Source: Terfezia claveryi
Taxonomy: Eukaryota > Ascomycota > Pezizomycetes > Pezizales > Pezizaceae
Assembly (NCBI GenBank): GCA_015179025.1
Contig: WHUX01000023.1
Span: forward strand, 62,001 to 126,000
Length of the DNA stretch: 64,000 bases
Direction of reading: 5' to 3'
The notes beneath the pieces were generated by a model, which saw nothing but the letters and a program-made list of their open reading frames with translations, did no database searches and was not told where the DNA came from. Positions 55,298 to 64,000 of the stretch are shown one piece after another. Both the position numbers and the translations under genes were made by a program. Numbering within the stretch: the first letter of the stretch is position 1; the number at the start of each line of letters is the position of its first letter.

Positions 55298-57343
55298 CTA
55301 ACCCTCAACTCTTTTGCTCAACCTGAACAATTCTCCCATAACCTCATTACACTTCGTTCTCACCGCATCATGCATCATCGTGTTCGTAACGAACACCTTG
55401 TGATTCCCAATCGCCTTTGCTGTTTCCCTAGCTAGGTCAAAGCCCACATACATATCCTCGACATAAATCGCCGAGTTAACGGGGACCGTATTATTCTTAA
55501 GTTGCTCGAGATCATACAGCCTTGGCCAGTCCCCAATTTGCGCAATATGTTCCGCTACTGGCTTCAACTTCCTAAGTTCGGCATAATCTATAAACATCCA
55601 CGGATAAACCATCTCTCCAGTGAAGTAAACTGGGACATCATCAGGCTTCTCTATCAGAGTCTCGTAATCGAAATATTCTTCGTGGGACTTGATGACCCTG
55701 TTTGCAGACCAGACAGAGGGGGCTCGTTGGCAGTAGATTGATTCGTGGAGGATTGCGTAGATGGGGTTTCCGTCAAAGGACTGGTCTTGTTCAATGTTTT
55801 GGAGGAGTTTGTAGGAGAGGGTGGAGGTGGATTCGAGTTCGGAAGCCGCGCGGAGAACGATAACTGCATTCAATATGGTTAGGTTCATTTCATTCAGAGT
55901 TACCCTGAAGCGGTATACGCACGGTGTATGCCATCAAGGCCGCCTAATGGGATCGTCAGTCATGTGATAAAGGGGACTCCGCAGAGATGAAGGTTACGCA
56001 CCAGTGCCGCCAAAGGCCAATCCTAATTGGAGAAATCGGCGCGGGGTTAGGTGCCCACCATTGGGGAGGATGACTTCGTTTTCTTTGAGGTGCTTGAGGA
56101 TGTCCCGAACGCGCTTGATATCTTGCGGATACTTCTTGTAGTATGTTTCGTTACGCTCCTTGACCTTCTCTGTAAAGGTGGGATAAATATATATAATAAT
56201 ATAACACGAAGATGTGGTACATGGTAGTGGTAAAATTTCAGGGTAACCCAAACGGGCCGGTTGTTATAACATACCATAGAGTACTTTATAGACATCGTCG
56301 GGGTGATCGACCAGTGGTGGCATGCCGCCGGTTGTAAAGACTGCAGAAGTGAAATCAGCCTGATTTAAGTTAAGGCGAGTGGAGGCCGTACCTTCTCTCA
56401 GCCCCTCTGGACTATCCTCGGAAACTCGAATGTCAACCCCTACCAAATGCCATGTATCCACAAAAAAACTCATTCCGACTCACTGTGAAGAAAGGTAATG
56501 TACGGCAGTAAAGCCACCGAAACTTTGTCCAACTAGGGACCACTTTTTGTCCTCATCTTTTTCTTTCGAACCAAGTAAACTTTTCCTTACCGCCTCGCAA
56601 TCCCGCACTAGTATCAGCAGAATATTCGTCAGCCGTCTATCGGAGGACCCAGATGAATATCCATGACCACAATATGCGCATACCGATGTTGTCAGCTCGG
56701 AATAGGCTCAGCCAGCGAGCTTGCTGTGATGTTCTGTCGCCCTTCTGGAGTACAGTGTCCGCAGAAATTGGGTTGCTGAGGCCCGTCCCTCTTTGGTCTA
56801 GATATAAAATCTAATGTTGTCCTCCTGTCAGACATGTTTCCAATAATAATAATCTGAGAAGGAGTGTTTGACCGGACCTGGTAACCCTTGTCGTGAACGA
56901 ATGAGGTGAGCGGGTGGGATCGAGGTGAGGAGCATTCAAAACCGGGCCCTCCTAGAACAGGGTCAACAAGCCAAATTTCTCCCCAAACCCACCACATGAA
57001 GCTCCATCAGGTTGATTACGGACCTTGAAGATAGACAACTGGTGATTGCAGGATGAGCTTAATCCCAATTAATAACTGGAGTTTGGGAAATTTTACTGGT
57101 CGGCAAGTTGTCCTTCTCCTTGGTCACCGGGACCGCACTCCGTCCAAATATCTGTATCTTCTCACACCCCTCGCCTGTCTGTTCATAGTCGAGTGGGACT
57201 TCCCAGAAACGTTCAATGATTTTGATGTCACCTTGTAGAGGGCCGACAGTCAGTTCTAAGATCCAGTTCTCGGAAAACCCTTGCTTTTTCGGCATACCTG
57301 TGACGACGTAATTCTCCTCATGCTTCAACTCGGCTACGGTCAT
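55298..57343 (-). CDS. Proline iminopeptidase (S33 alpha/beta hydrolase)
   Basis: Eleven exons encode 453 residues: 57343-57298, 57231-57097, 57038-57024, 56951-56878, 56810-56684, 56607-56484, 56411-56392, 56340-56275, 56169-56002, 55943-55923, 55863-55298. Three exons are tiny (15, 20 and 21 nt) yet keep phase. The enzyme removes N-terminal proline from peptides. Seen: ERFWEVPLDYE start, oxyanion-side motif LQGGPGFE, LDQRGTGLS, nucleophile GQSFGG, Asp in IYVEDMYVGFD and His in TNTMMHDAVR, i.e. the full Ser-Asp-His triad in order. No signal peptide, so probably cytosolic. The length is normal for the family. The adjacent X-Pro aminopeptidase makes the kind of peptide this enzyme uses. Confidence 0.92.
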
Positions 57344-59191
57344 ATTGATAGAATTGTGGTGAGTATAGTGTAAGCTGAGATATTGGAAGCTATGGGGCCT
57401 TCTAAACGTTAATCGGTATCGGAGTAAGGTTATAGGTGAGATTATTTGCTTGCCACGCATTTCTGTAAACAAATAACTGCACCCCACCAGTAATTACGTC
57501 TTTGACTCAATCAATCGTCCAATATATTCGACCCTTGCTGCTGGCACACCTTGCTATTTTTTTCTATCCTTGCTACCTACTTTATGTGTGAGGGGCCTTT
57601 TCCTACTTTTCCCAAGTACATCTAGCGGTCATATACACTCTTTCCGCGGGTCCTCCGCGGGCCTTCAACTCCGTCATCCTCCGACATGATGTTCATCATC
57701 CCGCCCATATTCCTGATCGACAGACGGGCCACATGGCTCTCATCAAATCACCAGGTCACTACAGCATGTTGTGTGACAAGCGTCGTGCATGGCTGGCGTG
57801 TGACTGATCAGACAAGAAGTATTGGGGACCCCACCACAACGAATTGAAACAGCGTAACATCCCAAAACAACATTTCTTCAAGTCCAGAGCCAACCGCACA
57901 GTGCAGATATGTACCCAAGCGCACGGAAGCGGGGTACAGTGGGCTGCCCCTGCAGAGGATTACCCTCAACATCAGCATGAGCAACTATCCACATATGCAC
58001 GCACTATCACTGAGAACTAATTTTGCTGCGTAGACGACTTGATAGAGGACCCAGATCGTCGTCGTCACTTAGCAGAGCCTCCAGGGGGTCCTGAATCAGC
58101 ATGGTTCCTGACAAACGCAAACACCAGGATTTGCGCTCCAAAGATGGGACGGTAAAGCACTAAGCCACCACCAGCCTCATGGAACGCCATTCCACACACA
58201 TAGGTATATGTACCAATCAGGAATTTGAGCCTCTTGCACTATTGGAGCCTGGTAGGCTAAAGTTCAAACAGCAAAGTGTGCCTGATATGCTTTCCTGAAG
58301 GAGGTTTGCAAATTATTGAGCTATACAGGTGCATGCTTATCAAATACCTGCAGTTGCATGGGGCGATATGCTCCATATTGTGGGACCGTTTTCTACTGGA
58401 TTTACTCCTCGGTTGTTCAGCTCTCTGAATTGCTTTATTTAGTCTAGCTAGTTCTATGTTCGAATTTTTTAAAGCTTAGATAACTGTTAAAGTGGTGAGA
58501 CTTGCCCGCAGCCCTAACCTTGCTTAACCCGTATTGTGGCGTATTCGCCACTCCTACAGCTGCAGGAGCCTTGAGGGGCAATCAATCGGATGGAGCTCTA
58601 CCATGTATATAGTGGCACCCTCTGCCAGTGTTGCCATCACAGAAATGCTCCCGTAAACGGTCAACCGGATCAGATGTACATAACTATTCAGTATAGGCCG
58701 TGGAACAAATGTAAGTTGCTTCTTGTCCACCGTTAATACTTTCCTACTTCGTATATCATTGCCCTTGCTCGGCCTATGGTGAAACTCCCATTCGGCTCTA
58801 CTCCAAGCCGGATCGGGACTTGCAGCTACCTACAGTGCAGTATATCGGTGGCAGGATAACTTTGAGCTAGTGAGGTTGACGGGACTCAAAGTGACACACA
58901 GAGGTAGCTCCCTGACTCTAGCTTGCTAGACCCTTAACTATAGTTGCCTTACGCCAAAAAAATCTTCCTTCTGCACTTCCGCCTTATTATTACTCTTGTC
59001 TTCTCCTGGTTCACACCAACGATCCTCTGCCCTTATTTCTCACCTGGATCCTTCGTGATAGATAGCCTGGTTAGTGGTAGATACAATACGAAACTACATT
59101 ACCCACACCATTCCTCCACGCCTATCTTCTTCCTTCGGCACGTCCCCATCGATTTTAAGTCTTTAAAGCTCCAGCACAGACGCCTGTGACT
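57344..59191. other. Divergent intergenic region, proline iminopeptidase and CDC34
   Basis: 1.85 kb between two divergent start codons. No coding or repeat feature was supported. C/T-rich stretches near 58970-59150 probably belong to the CDC34 promoter and leader. Confidence 0.5.
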
Positions 59192-60168
59192 ATGGTGGCC
59201 GAACGAATCCTCATGAACGAGTTTAAAGAACTTCAAAAAGAAGAATGGGTTCATGTCGAGGTATGGGTTTCTAAAGAGATTTCAGGATTGCCATAAAGCT
59301 TACATTCCTCTTTTTGTGTCCATAGCTGAAGGACGATAATATATTTCGATGGGAGGTAGCTTTGATTGTTCTTAATCCAACATCGCTTTACTACGGTGGA
59401 TACTTTAAGGTAGGTCTTTGAATCGTTGACGTTTAGTTGCTCTTGATCAGTAATGAGGCTGACATCTCTGTCTACTGTCTATCAGGCCGAGATGAGGTTC
59501 CCCAAGCGATACCCCTATGAGCCCCCAGAATTTAAGTTTAGCCGACCATTATGGCATCCGAACATCTACAAGGATGGCAAGCTTTGCATATCGATTCTGC
59601 ATCAGCCTGGTGACGATGAGATGTCTGGGGAGCTTGCATCGGTAAGTTTTTTTTTCGGGTTGCCGAAATCTACATCCCTATCGTATGATGGCTAATGTCA
59701 TTCATACACTCTAGGAACGATGGTCCCCCGCCCAACGAGTCGAATCAGTACTCCTCTCGATCATTAGTCTGCTCGATGATGCCGAAGTTTCGTCACCAGC
59801 CAATGTGGATGCTGGCGTCATGTTACGCAAACAGCCCGACGAATACAAGAGGAAGGTGAAGGGTGGGTTACACTGCGAAAGTCAAAGTTACAATCTCAGA
59901 TGGTACTGACAACCGCTCTAGAGAATGTGGAAACATCCAAGAGGGATATTCCAGCCGGCTTCAAGATGCCAGAGAAGGCTGAGACAAAGCCACCACCAAA
60001 GGAGGATCTGGATGATGATTTTTGGTGCGAGAGCGACGAGGAGAGCTTTGGTGAGGATAGTGACGGGGATATGGAATTCGGTTAGTGTCGTTTACCCTAC
60101 ACATGCTGGCTTGTAAGCTAATCCCGTGATCTAAAGACGAAACAGATGAGGAAGATCAAGAAGAATGA
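59192..60168 (+). CDS. CDC34: E2 ubiquitin-conjugating enzyme, Cdc34/Ubc3 type
   Basis: Six exons (59192-59260, 59326-59409, 59486-59641, 59715-59862, 59922-60080, 60146-60168) encode 212 residues. Cdc34 is the E2 of SCF ligases that target cell-cycle regulators. The UBC fold is complete: RPLWHPNIYKDGKLCIS with catalytic Cys about residue 85, then the long acidic insertion GDDEMSGELASERWSPAQR that marks Cdc34-like E2s. An acidic tail (DLDDDFWCESDEESFGED.., ending DEEDQEE) follows, shorter than in budding yeast. The start ATG gives the conserved ILMNEFKELQKE helix. The last exon is only 23 nt. Convergent with AOS1. Confidence 0.95.
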
Positions 60169-61016
60169 GCGCCCACAATTTGGGGGTCCACTAAGACCGT
60201 GCTTAGATGAGCCGTCCGTGCAACTCAACACAATGGCAACCACCCTCAAAAATAGCGCGCCAGTTCGCAGTTGCTTCAGCAATCATTTCACCTCAGCTTT
60301 TCTGCGTATATTTCAGTCGTTTTCCCCCGTCATAAGAGATCTTGACGTCTTTCAGCGAGCATGTTTCCAAGCTAGATGGATGTGGGCGTTTTGTCCTTCA
60401 ATTCTAACCAATGTTATCTTCTGGAGCGGGGGGGTTCGGGTACTGTTTATTTCCCTAATTTGTTTGGCTGCTCTTCTCCGGGAATTGGTCGACTCAGCTG
60501 GACGCCCTGGAATTTGAGTTTATTTGTTGCTTTCGGCGCTGGTCCATGGAACATGTCAAAGTTTTTTTCTTTCGTGACTCTGTTAGGTTACCCGATCTCG
60601 GTATCAATTTCGCAACGTCTATTACCCACCAATGTACTTTCTGGTACAACCAGATTACGAAATTCACTTTGCCTCAGTTTTCGCTTTCGTGTTGTTTGTA
60701 TTTTGCCTTTCCATGTTTGAGGAGGAGATGGATGGTCTGTGATACAAGTGAAATCTAGCATCGACTTAATTTGGTTGGCACAATTGCAAGACCCTCCAAA
60801 GAATTTAAGTATGGTGAGTTAGGTTTGCAGGCATGAATCGACGCAATTCGTAATTCATTGTCCAAGTAAATTACCCATTTTCGACGCCATTTGGGTGCCA
60901 GAAAAGAACAGGATTGAGTGAAACTGGTGAGCTACCAAAAAGGAGTACATATCACCTAGGGACATCAATCATCACACCGTTAATCACCCAGCCCAACAAT
61001 ACCCAAATCACTCAAT
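60169..61016. terminator. Convergent 3' region, CDC34 and AOS1
   Basis: 848 bases between two stop codons. T-rich segments downstream of CDC34 fit a 3' UTR; no separate gene was seen despite a 123-codon frame starting at 60146 that begins in the last CDC34 exon and has no family features. Confidence 0.6.
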
Positions 61017-62436
61017 CTAAGCTTCCACCTCTGCCGTAGACGTCTTTATCGTTCTATTATTTGCCCTATTCCCATTGCCATTCTCCTCCTTCTCAATCCC
61101 CTCCGGATGCAAACTCAATACTGGCCCAGCATTGACCTCCCCATCAAACACAAGGAAGTTCTGCAACGGCTGCTCTCTCTTCCCAAGAACATTAATCACA
61201 TCCTGGGCGAGCACACCCCCTAGGATAGCAGCCACGGGCGCAAGTTCAGAGGTACATCCTTCCACGAAGGTGCTAATGAAGGAGGCTTTAAGCATGTCAG
61301 CTGGAAGGCCGAGGTTTGCAATTGCTTCGGTTGCAAGGCGGGTAAATGTTGCCAGGTCTGTGCGGGAGAAAGTAGGGTAGCTGTGGGTTGGTGAGGTACG
61401 AATGAATTCCCATAGTGCCTTAATGCAGGGCAGTGCGGCTGGGACGGTGCGGCGTTTCCTAGGACGCCAGGTTGGGTCAATAGGGCAGTTGACAGTGTCG
61501 GCGAGGGAGGAATATTTTTCTTCTTTGGTTACAAATTCAACTACCTTGTCGCCTTCTTTTTTGGTCCGGGAAGAAATCACTCTTCGAGTTTCCGTTTCTG
61601 GAGCGAGTCTCGTTTCGATGTTGGATTTGTCGCGCTCGATGACGAAGGTGTGAGATATTAGATCGGCGAAGATGTATCCATAGAGACCGTACGAGGCTGC
61701 GGAGTAGAAGGGGCGGGAGCACTGGCGGCAGGAGGTGTTGATAGAAATGAGAGCGTCAAGGTCAAGGTCGGTGGCGATGGTGATGTCGAATTGGGAGAAG
61801 AAGATGGGTGGTTTGGAGGAAGGAGAGTCGGTGTCGGTGTGGATGGTGACACGGGGATTGAGCTTCTGGATAGAGGGGGCGGCTGCTTCGGCTCTCTGTT
61901 GGTGTGGTTTAGTTGGGGGTAATTGTCCTGGGAGGGATGGGGCAGATGGGGCCGTACATTCATGCCAATGTGCTCTTCTTGAATAAAGAATTGTGAGGCG
62001 AGGTCGTCTTCTGTGACAACTTCTGAGTCAAGAACGGTCAGTGAGCCGATTCCTGCGAGGGCGAGGTTCTTTGCTATCTCGTTTGCTATGGCTCGCATGC
62101 CGATCAGGAGGATTTTAGAGTTGCGCATTCTTGGGGTGGGGAGATAGTGTTAGTACCGACCATGTTTTTGCTGGCCGCCTGGCCGCCATAGCTAGGTGTT
62201 GTGCACCTCTGAGTCTGGAAGGATTGAGCTATGCCACTGACCTAGCTTGGGCTTCCATGCCCCAGAGACGGATCTGCCGGTCGTAGAGGGCGACTTCATC
62301 TGGGAGTGGGCGGTGGGGTTAGTTGATGTCTTTGCTGTGGGGTGGGTTAAGGTACGGTACCGGCTGATATGGCGTCCATTTCGGGCTCTGTAAGGGTTCC
62401 AGCGGGCAGAGGAGCAGTAGCGGTGGGGACGACCAT
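61017..62436 (-). CDS. AOS1: SUMO E1 activating enzyme subunit Aos1 (Rad31)
   Basis: Four exons (62436-62361, 62299-62242, 62129-61958, 61895-61017) encode 394 residues. Aos1 pairs with Uba2 to adenylate SUMO. The N-terminus DEVALYDRQIRLWGMEAQAR is the hallmark of the Uba1/Aos1 adenylation fold, followed by a Rossmann stretch (KILLIGMRAIANEIAKNLAL) and LTVLDSEVVTEDDLASQF. Further on are SCRQCSRPFYSAASYGLYGY and the second half with LAPVAAILGGVLAQDVINVL. It has no catalytic Cys domain, as expected for Aos1 against Uba2. The canonical GxGxxG nucleotide motif reads IGMRAIANE (first Gly kept), as in other Aos1 proteins. Start ATG 62436 was chosen for its position just before a Pro/Ala-rich leader. 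Confidence 0.94.
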
Positions 62437-63100
62437 TGTGACGGTGTGGGGAGGGGCCGCTGATTGTGTCATTCGATGTGGTGATGGTGGAGGTTGGAAG
62501 AGGATGTAATGTTTACCAGCGAGGGTAGAATGTATTATCTAACGTTTGCTCTGCGGAAGCTTGGCGGGAATTGGTGCTATCGCTTGGGGATAACGTTTGT
62601 CGCGGAAGTGCCAAGCCAACCCGTTACTGTACTACTACGGTATAGGGCTAAGTTGTCATATGTTGTTTGTGTTCCCGCCCACAGCTGACCTCATCGCATT
62701 CTTGGCGTTATTCGCCGCTTGACTTTGCGACTAAGTGCAGCAGCTAGGTGAGCCCCGTACTTATAGCAGCACTTACTGTATAATCCCCAAGACCTTTCGG
62801 CACGGTACTGCTTGACTTAGCACAACCGCCCTTGAAACCAAAGAAAAGCGAACGCGCATCAAACTCAACACACGACTAGAAAAATACAGTACCCCTCACA
62901 GTGAGGCCCCGGATACTCTACGCAGGTCATAGAACCCTCCCAAAAATCCTAACTTACTGAGTGAGGAGTTACAATTAGCAGCAGGATACGCAGTCGCAGC
63001 CCTGTCTTCCGCAAACAATCAGGGCCAGGCAGCGGACTACGCATCTTCCCTACCGGGGGAGATGACGAGGAGCCGTAATAGTCTTCTGCACATACTGATC
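62437..63100. promoter_or_regulatory. Divergent promoter region, AOS1 and the right-end gene
   Basis: About 660 bases between two divergent start codons. No specific site was identified. Confidence 0.5.
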
Positions 63101-64000
63101 ATGGACGAGTTTAACAACTCCCTGAACAACAGCACTGGATCATCATCAAGAAGCAGCAGTAACTCATCCAGGAATCACTCTTCCCAGCTTTCACATCAGA
63201 CACGGCTAGAGCACATTAGACGTACGATCAGGGCTAGGGCATCTGAATCGCTGGATGCTAGGAGAAGGCGTTCGCTGGGGTTGTTGCCTGGAGAGGATAT
63301 CGAGAGTGAGAGTTCGTCAGCTACGGCAAGCCCAGGGAAAAGAAGGAAGATTGAACAGCATCAGGCGCAGATTGATATGGCGCAGCTGGAGTTGGAATTG
63401 GCGTATTGTGATGGGGGAAAGCATAAGGAGGCGAATACGAGACCGGAGGCGGTGCTGTATGAGAACGAAGAGGGTGAGTTTGCGGTTTTGGCGCTGGGTG
63501 AATGCTTTCTAATGGCTATGTCATAGTCTACTGTACTAAAACTTCCGAATGCAACATGATTTTTCAGCATGTCGGCGCAAAGTGCTTCACGTTGAAGAAG
63601 ATGGTTATCCAAGGTCCATCAATGGGCTACACGTCACCGTAGGGCACAATTTTATATTATAAGAACCACAGCTTGCTAACAAGTTCAACAGGGTTCAAGA
63701 AGGAATGATTTTCGTCACAATGGACAAGAAAGACCTTGCCCCTGCCTGCAGATATCCATTCCGCTTGGAGAACCATGTAGACGACGACGACGACGATGAC
63801 GATGATGATAATGACCCTGACGAGAGTGACGATGACGAGTTCAATGACCTTGAATATCCTCTGCTCGAGCCTTGTGAGAACTCACCCAGTGCATACCGTG
63901 GGTCTCCAGCAAATTTTTTCGAGCTAGATCGCATGGAGCCAGGATCACAGGCGGAGGAGTCACGTATGGAACCATCAGCGAGGTTTAAGATTCGAAAGGA
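63101..64000 (+). CDS. Uncharacterised fungal protein, 5' part only
   Basis: Exons 63101-63473, 63527-63638 and 63693-64000 (runs off the window) keep phase. The N-terminus is Ser/Asn-rich (MDEFNNSLNNSTGSSSRSS). Next come a basic segment (RRTIRARASESLDARRRR), KRRKIEQHQAQIDMAQLE, then a compact block with VLYENEEVYCTKTSECNMIF, FTLKKMVIQGP and QEGMIFVTM. That block resembles a domain seen in many uncharacterised ascomycete proteins, with two Cys in YCTKTSEC; no function is known to me. A run of about ten Asp (from 63781) and more acidic residues follow. An in-frame ATG at 63062 would add 13 residues. Confidence 0.7.

Noticed and set aside
60146..60517. Independent gene downstream of CDC34
   Set aside because: Begins inside the last CDC34 exon in another frame and has no family features; best read as 3' UTR.

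Overview
The window is nuclear DNA from a filamentous ascomycete (Pezizomycotina). Its genes are split by many short introns (mostly 50-80 bp) with GT..AG ends and CTAAC/CTGAC-like branch sites. The proteins are recognisably fungal: SAC3, BRE1, BDP1, CDC34, AOS1 and an importin-13-type karyopherin. Intergenic DNA is long and rich in transposons with C-to-T type decay. A member of the Pezizomycetes would fit, but the sequence alone does not prove it.

Layout. 1-3.4 kb: an 1.8 kb foldback element and unannotatable DNA. 3.4-6.2 kb: a Ran1/Ksp1-like protein kinase with a very long leader almost free of ATG. 6.2-13.8 kb: no gene seen. 13.8-14.7 kb: an AT-hook protein (minus strand). 14.7-22.9 kb: no convincing gene. 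22.9-32.2 kb: a transposon cluster. It holds a complete but decayed Ty1/copia element (two 279-bp LTRs, 5-bp target duplication), next to a TA-flanked pogo/Fot1-like DNA transposon with unusually long terminal inverted repeats, which itself carries a nested 371-bp insertion. 32.7-64 kb: a gene-dense block with SAC3 (-), BRE1 (-), BDP1 (+), a karyopherin (-), a decayed HNH-like gene (+), X-Pro aminopeptidase (+), proline iminopeptidase (-), CDC34 (+), AOS1 (-) and the 5' part of an uncharacterised gene (+) cut by the window end.

The gene block is housekeeping: mRNA export (SAC3), histone H2B ubiquitination (BRE1), Pol III initiation (BDP1), nuclear transport (karyopherin), cell-cycle ubiquitination (CDC34), SUMO activation (AOS1) and breakdown of proline-containing peptides (two adjacent tail-to-tail peptidases). 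Exon structures were rebuilt by hand from splice signals and reading frame. All complete models keep phase at every junction except SAC3, which needs two single-base corrections.

Most interesting signals: (i) the pogo-like element whose long inverted arms each carry a short Myb/SANT-like exon and different copy numbers of a 19-bp minisatellite ending exactly at the ATG; (ii) a perfect 75-bp tandem duplication that copies a branch site, splice acceptor and 27 nt of exon, in effect making a new intron; (iii) a copia element apparently primed by a half-tRNA-Met; (iv) the ATG-depleted 1.26-kb leader of the kinase gene; (v) two one-base frame breaks in SAC3.
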